A stretch of 64,000 nt of DNA from Brachypodium distachyon. Lineage: Eukaryota; Streptophyta; Magnoliopsida; Poales; Poaceae. The position numbers and the translations under genes are program-made. The stretch spans positions 64,279,355 through 64,343,354 of the forward strand of contig NC_016131.3 in assembly GCF_000005505.3 (NCBI RefSeq), written 5' to 3'. The notes below the pieces were generated by a model that made no database searches, was not told where the DNA came from, and saw nothing but the letters and a program-made list of their open reading frames with translations. Numbering within the stretch: the stretch's first letter is position 1; each line of letters opens with the position of its first letter. Shown one piece after another: positions 35,392-46,135 of the stretch.

Positions 35392-35717
35392 TTTTTTTTG
35401 GAAAAGACGGTCGATCTCCGTCATTCGATTAGGAAGAGTAGAACTGTACAAAGAGATCCAAGGCGGATCCCGGGAGAAAAAAAGTAAAAGAAGGAAAAAA
35501 AGAGAGGAGCCAAAAAGGACCTAATCTCCCGGATCGCTAGAGCACGACCGAATGCGAGTGCGAATATCCTCCCAGATGAGGAAAGCAAGCTCGGGAGTAG
35601 GCATTCCCACTTCCCTAAAGATGCGCCTATTGCGCTCCTTCCACAGGACCCACCAAGTGTAGGAGTCTACCGCTAATGGTCCGTTTGTCGAGTTTAGTGT
35701 GGCCATGGATGGCCGGT
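35392..35717 (-). mobile_element. 5'-truncated LINE fragment
   Basis: On the minus strand, 35706-35521 reads WWVLWKERNRRIFRE and LAFLIWEDIRTR, the C-terminal zf-RVT region of plant LINEs. It ends in a T/C-rich 3' UTR and an A-run (T-run 35389-35399 on the plus strand). TCGAGGCCTCTGTTT at the left and TCGACGCCTCTGTTT at the right look like a 15-base target duplication. Only about 0.33 kb remains. Confidence 0.7.
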
Positions 35718-35734
35718 TCGACGCCTCTGTTTCT

Positions 35735-35836
35735 TTGACTAGTTTTTCAGCAAGTATTCTAATGTTCTCCCCCGCTCTAGTGGTTATTTTTTGTGTTTTG
35801 TGTATTTTCTGGGTCGTTTATCTCGACGCCTCTGTT
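35735..35836. repeat. Direct duplication, right copy
   Basis: Second copy of the block at 35285; see the LINE entry between them. The pair was probably a tandem duplication that the LINE later entered at its junction. Confidence 0.8.
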
Positions 35837-36801
35837 AATAAATAGCTCGTTGCGGTTATTTTGTAGAGAAAAAATATATAGTTCTCGTTTAATAATGGAT
35901 TGGCATGGTCGCTATTCTTTTTTTTCAAAAAAGTCAGCAATTATTGATGACAAGTGAGCATGCAATACGCAAATAAATCACCGACGGTCACATTTTCTCA
36001 AAATGAAATGAATGTCAGTCTCAATATACTGCAGGGACCTGTTCCATAGCGTGTCGTGAGATGGATAATTGTCATATATTTTCTAATCAGGTATAAGTTG
36101 TCCAAAACTAAAAATAAGTACGAGTATATATATCTTGCTAAGATGATCTAGTCCCGTCTCAGCTCTTTTAGAGAAAGAAGATCCTTGTGCAATCACGGTC
36201 CGGAACATTCTTTCAAGGCTCAAGATGCTAGAGATTATGGATAAAGTGATCAGATTATTTCTGCTAGTCAAGTCTAACAACTTCCGCTTCTTTTCATAAG
36301 GTTGGAGCCCAAATAAACACATAGCTGCTTGTGAGTTACACTGAGTTAGTGAGTTGTGATGCGGGAGTTCGAAAATGACAAACTTGGAGCTAGATCGTTG
36401 CCAATTAACAAGGGCCTCGTAACCAAATTTTGACATTTCTACCGACACACAGTGATGCCAAAAATATCATGTTCCATAGAATTTGAATACGCGAGAAAGC
36501 CTCCTCGGCTAATAAAACTTCCAATTGAAAAAAAATCTCATATTACTTCTCTTTATTCCTGTGCAAATCCGTTGGGAAATAGTACATACATAAGCTGATA
36601 AGCAAGCTAGCAGCAATAGCATCAAACAACACCACTCTATAACAGTTACAAACGCCACATACTCTCAAATCCACGCACCGCTCAGTGCTCCCGCATCAGG
36701 CTGGAGCACCTTTATTTCGACTGGGAAGATGAAAGCGCACAATATATATATAAGGACACCATAACGATGTGGTGTATATATGTCAACCTCGCGCGGCAGA
36801 T
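35837..36801. other. Intergenic and 3' flank of PR10 copy 4
   Basis: A minus-strand open frame at 36448-36083 has no family signal. 36550-36801 is likely 3' UTR of PR10 copy 4 and resembles the 3' flank of copy 3 (16200-16389). Confidence 0.45.
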
Positions 36802-37362
36802 TTAGTTGTATGCTTCCGGATTGGCGACGAGGTAGGCCTCGGCGGCCTTGAAGATGGCGGTGACGGACTCTTTGGCCTTGGTGATCTCGTCCTTCACCTC
36901 CACGCCCGGCAGCAGCTTGTACGTCGAGTCCACCTTCACCACACTCCCTCCATTGGCCGACGGTTCTATCTTGATGTGTGAGGTTGCCGTCTCAATTGCC
37001 ACGCCGATGCCGCCGCCTTCGATGAGAGTCGACTTGCACTCGCACTTGTCCGCGTCCACGAAATCAAGCCTCTCCTTCATGAGGCTAAAGGGCATGGCTG
37101 CAAAGGCAACTGCGTGTTATCCATAGTATGGCATATAACAGTGACATGGATGCACCGGTAGTCTGGTATGCGTACCTGAGGTGAAGTTGAACTGCCTGAC
37201 GCTGCCAATGTTGCCTTCTCCCTCGACGGGGTGGGCGCTGGCGACGATGTGGGAAGCGAGCTTGGGGGCAAGGGTATGCCAGTCCATGACACCCGCGCGG
37301 AACAGACGTGGTGCAGCCACCGCACACTCGATCTCGTGGGTCCAGCTGTTGGTGGAGGCCAT
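36802..37362 (-). CDS. PR10/Bet v 1-like protein, copy 4
   Basis: Exon 1 37362-37176 (187 nt) and exon 2 37097-36802 (296 nt), GT-AG intron in phase 1, giving 160 residues, the standard PR10 length. The product begins MASTNSWTHEIE and has the glycine-rich loop EGEGNIGSVRQF, EGGGIGVAIETATSHIK and a C-terminal helix ending AYLVANPEAYN. The loop lacks the lysine of classic PR10 P-loops. Family role: soluble ligand-binding proteins of the cytosol, often induced by wounding or infection; ligand unknown here. TATA box 104 bases upstream. It is the one copy with standard length, open frame and own promoter, so it is the best candidate for a working gene of the cluster. Confidence 0.9.
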
Positions 37363-37465
37363 TGCTGTGATGATCAAACTAAGACCGCTGAAAATTATGA
37401 CACTGTTGAAGTGCTCTTGAAATTTGCAAGTGCTGCTTGGTTGCCTGGAGAGGGGAAATGAGGGC

Positions 37466-37473
37466 TTTAAATA
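37466..37473 (-). promoter_or_regulatory. TATA box of PR10 copy 4
   Basis: TATTTAAA on the minus strand within CTATTTAAAGCCC, 104 bases before the ATG, at the same spacing as in copies 1 and 2. Confidence 0.65.
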
Positions 37474-38086
37474 GGTTGCTCGAGGGCCGGGGTTGGTGAA
37501 GCCTGCCCCGATGGTTCGGGTGAGTGATGACCGGTAAGGCGACTCGCCGGTCGTCGAGTTTATCCAAATTGGATGGCACCGTCGGTCGGGCAAGCTTTCA
37601 TCATGGCTGGGGCTGAAGGCACACGTCAGAAAGCTTACGCTTTTGTCAATTTTTTAGTTAAAAGGTGACGAGTGTGTCGTTGAATTGCCACCAGGGTCCT
37701 CGTGGACAAATTAGTCGGGAATATTATAGGACAAGAATTGCGCATGCCTAGATCAAAAGCAAGGGAAAGTTGGGGTTGGTGTTGTTGAAACAAAGAAATA
37801 AACTGAATTACTGAAGGTATTGGAAGCATAGTTAGCACACTTGCACTCGTAGTCAAGATAGCTGTAAAAAGTAAACCACGGAATATAAGCTTTGGATCGA
37901 TCACTCAATGCCAGAAAAGGCAAAGGAAGGGGAAGAGATACAATTAAGAAGTTCCTTCCAGACCTCCTGGTGTCAAAATTATGTGCAACCTTTCGGTGTT
38001 GCTTAGTTCTACAAACTTGACTATGGCCAATAAAACTAGAAACACAATAAGACATACATAGCAAGAATGCTGTGTGGGAGGCGTTT
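37474..38086. other. PR10 copy 4 upstream region and WDR43-like 3' flank
   Basis: No gene seen. The right part is likely the 3' UTR of the minus-strand WDR43-like gene. Confidence 0.45.
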
Positions 38087-41000
38087 CTATTCAGCATCAT
38101 CACCACTATTTTCAGATAAATCCACGTCTTCACCGTACACCAGTTCGTCAATTTCTTCTTCCTCCTCTTCATCAGACTGGGCTGGAGCAGAACCCCGCAC
38201 CTTGTCTGATACATCTTTTGCATCCTTGTCAACCTGACGAAAGTGAAACACACAATCATTTTATCATTAACTAAAGCATTACAACTATTGACTTATTTTC
38301 AGCTTCAAATAGATCAAAACCTGAGCCATTATCAGCCGAAGGCGACCAGAAAGCTTCAGTAAATCTTCAGTTGCTGCATATCTTTCTGCACACATCTGCA
38401 AATGGAAGGATTGTCAGTCCTACTTATTTGAGGACGGAGGGAGTATGATTAAGTGGTAACAAGAAATAATACCTTCTCCAGGTCGCTAATTAGTTTTGTT
38501 GATTTCTCTGAGGGGATAAGACGACCATGAATAACTAACAAGCAATATATCCACCGCAAAACAATCTCGGCGCTACCACACCTGCGGAGAGAAACATATC
38601 GGCATTCAGCACTTGTCATGGGGGACATGATGTATAGGGGCAAGAACAAGATCACAGGTGCTGCGTAAGACCAGCCAGCAGCCGCGCCAAAGAGGGGATG
38701 CTGCACCTTCAGGACAAGGGTCCCAAATATATCATCTTTCTATATTAGCAAGATTTTCAGTTAGTTCTTTTCGGGGGGAACGTTAATTAGTTTCCATGAT
38801 TCTAAAATTAGCTACTCACATTAAGATTGTTTTTCAATGTGGCGTAAGCCGGCTATCTAATCCCAAATGCCAGGCCATCTATCTCAATGAAGCAAGCAAA
38901 GGATAATCAATAAATTCTCTATTTTCAGTCTGTCTCTATCCCTATCGCTGACCAGCACCTCAGCGCCCTCCAGTTGATTACCCCTACAACCTAAGATCTA
39001 ACCCAGCCCCACTGCTCCTAGGATGCAAGATCACTCAAGACAGAATACACAGTTATACTACAGTACACGAAAATGAATGGTGGCAAACAGACATGGATGT
39101 ACAGTCCTGAGCACCTTGTTCTCCATGCAGATACTAGATTCTCTAGAAATTTGCAGGAATCTTCAGGCCTCAAAGATCTCAGATGTGATCGAATCTGTTA
39201 AACAACAGAACACATCATCAAAATGCTAAAAACAACCCTCTTCACATCAATGAATTAACCTAAATAACTACAGGGACATAGTAAACATGCAAGTGATGGA
39301 GCTTTAAAGTAAAAAAAAAATCCACAAACCTTCTTGCTGGGTAAATTTGCCTCAACTGTCATGCTGCTGCTACCAAACAGATCTGACAAGATTTTAGTGG
39401 GCATGTCAGGATGACCCTGAATATTCTGATCAATGACACCACACTCCCTCATCATGTCTTCGATGCATATACTGTCATCTTCAATTCTTTGCACAGGAAC
39501 TAAATAAGGAAAACAGTGAGTGATTGAGCTGTTTAGTACTCCCTCCGATCCTAAAGTATTGCCGTTGTTTTAGTTCAAATTTGAACTAAACCATGACAAC
39601 AATTTCGGATCGAGGGAGTAGAAAATAACGAACACTGAAAAGTAAACATGACAAGCATACATGTTAATAGCAGTAATCTTGTTTTTCCTAAATACGTAGT
39701 AAAACCTAAAATAATGCTAACAAATAGCAACGCACGGTTCATGCTTTCATGGACTTAGTTGCTACTCCCTCCGTTCCTAAACATGACAAGTATTTAGGTA
39801 CATCACTGCATGTGGGGAATACCAGGTTATGCCCCTTCAGTCCATAGATTATGCAGACTTCAAAATCTCCAGAGAAAGAACAGTGGTGGTATTTTATCAC
39901 TTGTAAACAAGGACAATGCACTTCAAGAGATATTTACCTCTTTTCTCGGTTCTTGTGGTGGTACCAAGGTTACTAAGAATCGCAGGCTTAATGTCACCAC
40001 TCGGTTCTGTACCATGTTTCCTTTTCTTTTCATGTGTATGGAGCTTCGGAAGAGGAAGGATGGCATCTTCTGCATTTGCCCGGTCTAGAGCAGTGATAGT
40101 TCCTATAGAGAGAAACAAACAAGATTAAGCCCCAGAGTAGCCCTTGATAACCTTTGAGCCTTCTGAGAAAGGCAAGTAACAGCCAATTTCTCAAGGAATT
40201 CCTAGAAAACTCCCCATGTTCTAGGCGGGGTTTGTTTGGTTGAGCCATTAGGATATTCATAAATAACTAACAAGTAAGTCAAATTCCCCATAAACACAAG
40301 TAACATACCTCTCGTTTTAGCAGATTGACCTTTCTGGGGCACGGTGGGTTGAATTGTAGGTAATAGAACTCCATCCTCAGATACACCCAAATCAATATCC
40401 TTTCCATAAGAAACCAAAAGCTTATCGAAAGATGGTTTCACCACAGATCCATAAGCCAGCAGGACATGTGCAGAGTCAGGTCCATCTATTCCTTTAAGTT
40501 TTGCAGCAAATATCGTGAAAGGCTGCTTAGCTCTTGAAAGAGAGGATTCTGACAATGCAATCTTAGTAGGCTTCTTATTACGCAGGTCATTCATGTTATT
40601 ACCAGACCAGAAATAGCATATTCCAACCTCAGAAATAGCCAACACATGTATTTCTCCATCAGTAGCATCCGTATCTGAACATTTACAGTCCACAAAGATT
40701 GCTGGGTGTTCCATAGAGAGTATACAGTTCGAGCTCTGAGCTTTACCACTGCCCAACTTCCAAATGGCAACGTAGCGTTCCCCAACTCCGGATGACAGAA
40801 TATATTTGCCGTTGTCACTAAAAGTCATGCTCCTCACAGCCACCTAAATTTTTAATTAGCGAGATGTAGGCATTTAAAAAAAATACAATCAAACGATTAA
40901 CAAGATTCAGAGAGGAACAAAGTGGAGGAGGGCATACAAGAAACACTCACTGGATGCCCTGAGAATTTCTGAACCTTCTTATTGTCAGAAGCATCAAAGG

Positions 41001-42855
41001 TTCTCAACTGGCCAGCTGCTGTTGCTAAAATATTTCCATCTGATAAAATCAAGTACAAGTTGCATTTCATTTCTTTGAACTAGGGTGGTGAAGGATTGGG
41101 TATGGAGCAGATACAAACAAAACCATATGCATTATAATATCCAGTTGCAGCATATTATATATACACACAGATACATTCAGACAGATTTTCAATCATCAAG
41201 GCCGTTTGAAGAAAATAATACATATGATTATGCAATGGCTATAGATTTTAAGCTCTGATTTTCAATCATCAAGGCCCTAGAAAAAACAATACATGTGATT
41301 AAGTAATGACTACAGATTTTAAGCTCTGATTTTCAATCATCAAGGCCCTTAGAAAAAGGAATACATATTAAGGAACGGCTATAGATTTTAAGCTCGAATT
41401 TGAGAAAAACAAGATTATATAAAAGTAAATGCGACATATTTTTAACGAAGGTAGCAGTTTTCTGTATTGAATCCATGCATCTCATATATATTGTGTTAAA
41501 TTTCCATCTCTACTTAGCATAGAGAACTCTCAAGAGGCATTTGGAGATTCTAGCCTTCTAGGCCCTTGAGGATGTCGACATGATAACATGTATGAAAGAT
41601 AGTCAATGGAGCTGATCTGTTGGTTGAATATAAAGATGACCATGAGCAGTCAGTCAACTATTTACTGTTATTGGGGCCAATTAGAGGCTCGGCAGTTAAA
41701 TTACAGTTGACAATTGACTTCAGGCAAAACTGAAGCTCCCTCAATACCAATATAGGTTAAACAAAACACATGACAGCACAAATGCAAAACATCCAGAGTG
41801 CAGATGAAACCATAATACATGTATAATTGAGCAAGATAGACAGAACAGTTGAACAAAAATACTAGAAATAGAGATAAACCAAGAACCCTCATTTCACCAC
41901 TGAGATACCTGGTGACACCGCCAGCGCAGATATTGCTTTCGAGGAAGATTTGAATTTCCCTGCAACTGACCCATCAGAGGAATCAATCCTACAGACCATG
42001 CCATCAGCGCCTGCTGAGTACACACTCCGCCCGTGCCTCGAGTATGCTACAGCCGTCACACCCCTGAACACATACAAAAAGAAAACCAACATAAGTGAAC
42101 ACATCTGAGCTTAACCACGGCAGAGGTTAACCTTAACAAGGAAACAGAACAGGGTAGAAATTAGTCAATTACAACTGTGGATTGTGCTTTAGCAAAGTAT
42201 GGGCATTTTCACAGTTTAACCATTGGCACGGTATTATGAAGATGTCATGCTAAAATGTGGTTTCCACAAACCAAACACGATGTTCCTTTCCAGGCTTGAG
42301 GGGCAAATGCACCAAAACGGCAGACATACCCAGGATGACAATCGTTGATCCTCCACTTCCACTGCCCTGCAGCAACATCGAGGGCAAGGACATCCCCACT
42401 GCCCGTCCCAAGCACGAGCAGCGAACTCCCAGCCTTCCGCTTCTTCTGCTAGGCAAAAACACAAGCACATGATGCGCACACACCAGCACGACGCCAAACC
42501 GTGGGATCACGAAAATGGTAGTGTTTCCCCACCTTGCCCGAGAGCTGTACCCACTTCATGCATGTGTAATCGAGGGCGAGGTGGCCGCGCTTCGTCTCGG
42601 GGACCGCGCCGACCTCCACCGCTGGGATGTCTGCGAACTCCGTCTGCAAGCTGCCGCGCACGGCGTCCCATACCTGCGATAGAGGCAAAGGGCCGTGTTA
42701 ACACATGAAATCAGCAACCGGGCTGCTTCGGCGTGGATAGCCAGCGTGACGTTCCATGCCTTGATGCGGCCGTCGCCGGAGGAGAGGGCGAGGAAATCGG
42801 CGGCGGGGCTGAAGGATGTGAGGAGGTCCCGAATGGGGGCAGGGGCGGGCGCCAT
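38087..42855 (-). CDS. WDR43/UTP5-like WD40 protein (SSU processome)
   Basis: Twelve exons with GT-AG ends: 42855-42751, 42673-42533, 42445-42330, 42063-41909, 41039-40951, 40843-40309, 40102-39965, 39499-39330, 39194-39115, 38581-38473, 38395-38321 and 38233-38087. They sum to 1860 nt, 619 residues in one open frame, close to yeast Utp5 and human WDR43. N-terminal two thirds are WD40 blades (LALSSGDGRIKAWN; VYSAGADGMVCRIDSSDG; ILSSGVGERYVAIWKLGSG); residues about 480-570 form a Utp12-like helical domain (RWIYCLLVIHGRLIPSEKST, LISDLEKMCAERYAATED); the tail is acidic. Utp5/WDR43 is part of the U3 small-subunit processome in the nucleolus and supports rDNA transcription and 18S rRNA processing. 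The frame stays open upstream, but 42855 fits the family start. MITEs and a tandem repeat sit in introns only. Confidence 0.88.
39539..39618. mobile_element. 80-bp Stowaway MITE in a WDR43-like intron
   Basis: CTCCCTCCGATCCTAAAGTA at the left and TTTCGGATCGAGGGAG at the right, TA on both sides. Centre is a palindrome around TTCAAATTTGAA. A half-element with CTCCCTCCGTTCCTAAACAT lies nearby at 39763-39797. Confidence 0.75.
41184..41397. repeat. Tandem repeat, about 71-bp unit, three copies
   Basis: GATTTTCAATCATCAAGGCC begins units at 41184, 41257 and 41328; each ends with TATAGATTTTAAGCTC or a close form. In the 0.87-kb intron 4 of the WDR43-like gene. Confidence 0.85.
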
Positions 42856-43177
42856 GGCCCGCGCAGTCAGATGGTTGTCGCCGCGGCGGCGGGAGGGAAG
42901 GAGGAGAAGGGGTTTATGCGGCGGCGCGGCGGGCGAGGGTTTTGGGGGAGCTCCCGTTCTAGCGAGTGGTCGGACGGGGGCTCGTCTCTGGAGTATATGG
43001 ACACGCCCCGGTCGGTTTCGTTTTCTAGTTCGCCCGAGTCGCGGCTGAGCCGGACCGAGAGAGGCTAGGGTTTTCACCCAAACCACGGCCGTTTCATTTT
43101 TCTTTACTCTTTCTCCAACCCCACCAGAAAATCACGCATCTGTCCACTCCTGCCGCCTCCATTCCTCGCCGCCGCCG
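42856..43177. promoter_or_regulatory. Bidirectional promoter with telo-boxes
   Basis: Only 322 bases separate the start codons of the WDR43-like and PDCD2-like genes. A full telo-box AAACCCTA (minus strand, 43066-43073) and a core AAAACCCT (42936-42943) lie here. Telo-boxes are known in plant promoters of ribosomal protein and ribosome-assembly genes. GC-rich; no clear TATA box for either side. Confidence 0.65.
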
Positions 43178-46135
43178 ATGATGGAGTCCAACTCCGACAA
43201 GCTACGTGGTCTTCGCATCACCTCCCTAGACGAGGAAGACGATGACGAGCCCGAACTGCCCCACCAACCCCTGCCCGCTGCGGCCGCCGTGGACTATGAT
43301 GACGATGACGAGGAGGAAGAGGCGGAAGTCATGCTTGGTTTCTTAGAGAAGCCGAAACATCCAGGCCTCCTCCTCCGCCACCTCTTCCCAAGCAAGGCCG
43401 GCGGCATCCCGGTGCGTTCGATAGCACGATCGTATTAAGCGCCACTCAGTCAAAATTTGTATGCGATTCAAGCAGGTTTTAATGTGAGGTTTTTGTGATT
43501 TTATCCAGGCATGGTTGGATCCCATGAAGTTGCCATCGGGAAACTCCAGCTGCTGTGGCTTCTGCGGTGAGCCCCTGCAGTTCGTGCTCCAGGTTCTCGC
43601 TTTGTGCCTACTTACGACTGTGCTTGTTGTTTCGATGATAACTTTGTGTCAAACTGGGTTGGACTATTTGTAGATTTATGCGCCGATTGAGGAACATGCA
43701 TCCACATTTCACCGTACCCTGTTCATGTTCATGTGCCCGTCGATGGCGTGCTTGCTCCGAGACCAGCACGAACAGTGGAAGCACAACCAAGGCAATCCTT
43801 GTAGAAGGTGAAGCAAGTCACATGGCTGATGTGCTAGAGACCTAGAGTAGAGCTCGATAAACCATTCTGCTGATTTTGACTGCCTCATTGGATTGCAGTG
43901 TGAAGGTTTTCCGGTGCCAGCTGCCTCGTAGCAATACGTTTTACTCAAGTGAACCTCCAACCCACACTAACTCTGACATGCCACTATGTGCGGGAGGTAG
44001 TTTTCCTTTACTTCTGTTGCATAGCATCTTACAGTTTCTTTTATGCTGATCTTGTCTTGTTTTACTTGAAAAACATTGCGCTGTCAATGTAACTGTCGAT
44101 AGTAAGGTTGGTGGGGATGGCTAAATGCTGGTGAATTTCTTATCTTGATGTGCTAGCATTTATAGGCTAAATATTTTGTATTCTGTTTATTTTAATAGAT
44201 GGCCGTATTCCATGTAATTATATTGACCTTCAATTACTCAACTGTTGGTTACCAGCTTCTGTCTGTCATTGGTGTGGTACATGGAAAGGCGATAAAATTT
44301 GTGGTAGCTGCAAGAAATCACGCTATTGTTGTGAGAAGCATCAGGTATTCTTATGTCATCTAACCCATCCTATTAAAATTGGGTATGTTTATTCTATGCT
44401 GACTCGGATACCGCCAAACATCCCTTTATATCTGTGGGCCTGTTTTTTGAACAATTCTGTATCATTGTTTGCCAGGCTCTGCATTGGCGTTCTGGTCACA
44501 AAACTGACTGCCTACAGATAATCAATTCTTCTGAAGCATCAAGTTCTGTTCTACCAGTTGTAGGAAAAGGTGATTGTATTTGAATGGATAATGCTTATCT
44601 ATGCTCATAACTTTTGAATTGCTTATTTCTTTTCCTTACAGTTTTCATCTATTTGCAGTTCCTGCGAGGACTTGTTGGCCGGAATATCAGATCACAATTG
44701 AACCTGAAGATGATTTGGATTCTGATAGTTGTGATGAAAACAGCTCAAAGTCTTTGGTAATGCAAAAACATGGTAAACCAGATGATTCGATGCAGTCATG
44801 GATGGATCAGTTCGAGGTTTCTACCCTTACATTCTCTGTTTAACCTTTGCTAATATATCAATTGCTTTGTTTATTCATTGCTATTTTTGTGCAGGCTGAT
44901 GCTGACAACCTATGTTGGGCATATTTTCAAGAGCGAATCTCAAGAGCACCAGGGCAAGCGTTGAGGTTGGCATTATTTGGTTGAATTCTCTCCTATGTTT
45001 GATGATGTATTCATTCCTTTTGCCTGCTCGGGGAAATGGCTGTACTGCAAATATTGTTTCACATCATTTTGTAATCAACTTATTTCAGTTCTCTTGCATA
45101 CTTATTCACAACAAACTATGTTATTGGGTGGGTGAGTAATTTGTCTAAATTACGCAGATATTGCCGAGAATCAAATGCAAAGCCTCTGTGGGCTTTATCA
45201 GCTGGGCGTCCATCAAATGCTGATATCCCTTCATGTAGTTACTGTAAAGGTCCACTATGCTATGAATTTCAGGTTTGTCAATTTTGTTTATATGCAGTGT
45301 CACATATCCTCACAAATAGTTATCTCGAGAATCCTGTTTTTTTCATGGTAACTTCTAGGCTCCTAGCATAGCAGTTCTAGTCAATATCTCACAGCCACAC
45401 AAACAATATACTCAAGGACCCTACTTTTTTCATGCCCAATATTTCGCTCACGTATATCTGCTATATAAAATGTCCTGTTGGGCAACTATTCTGTCTGTGT
45501 ATATGAGCCATCACTGCCATAAAAATTTAGAAGGCAGATTTCAGAAGTTAACTATCATTATCACTAGTGACTGTTTAAATTTACCACCCGGCCAAGCTGG
45601 GGCAGGCTATACTTGACATGGTTTGTGTCCGAGTTATCATTTGTTCTGCTTATATCATCCTTCAACTTCAAATAACTGTCCGAGCAGGAACTCATAACCA
45701 CCCAAAATGATACTGTAGATGAAATTGCTTCTGCTAGACTTATGTTATGTATAGAATTGACTTCTTTATATACTATAGTATAAACTTTTAACCCCCATGA
45801 GAACAATGTTCAAAGAATTGGACCTTTGTAACTGTTGTTTCTTTGTTCTGCTTTGTCAGTGAAGCCCCACCAATCCAAGAATATTTACCATTAAACTTTC
45901 CTTGCTCATGTCCTTGCGTACACACTCATGTGCTACCATATCCTTACACTGTATACTGTATCTCCAGATAATGCCACAATTGCTTTATTACTTTGGTGTG
46001 AGAAATGAGCCAGATTCTCTTGATTGGGCAACAATTGTTGTGTACACATGTAAAGGATCATGTGACCAAAATGTTAGCTACAAGGAAGAGTTTGCATGGG
46101 TGCAGTTATACCCTACAACAATCACACGGCCATAG
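43178..46135 (+). CDS. PDCD2-like protein (MYND zinc finger, PDCD2_C)
   Basis: Ten exons: 43178-43411, 43509-43592, 43674-43807, 43899-43996, 44199-44344, 44476-44569, 44659-44816, 44895-44965, 45158-45272 and 45968-46135, total 1302 nt, 433 residues, one open frame across all joins. An acidic N-terminus (DEEDDDEPE; DDDDEEEEAE) is followed by LGFLEKPKHP and a first zinc-binding part with CCGFCGEPLQF. The MYND finger (CHWCGTWKGDKICGSCKKSR, then YCCEKHQALHW) spans about residues 205-245. The C-terminal PDCD2_C domain includes YCRESNAKPLWAL, PSCSYCKGPLCYEFQ, MPQLLYYFGV and WATIVVYTCKGSC. PDCD2 proteins act as chaperones for ribosomal protein uS5 (RPS2) on its way into the 40S subunit. It shares a short head-to-head promoter with a small-subunit processome gene, which fits that job. 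Confidence 0.92.
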
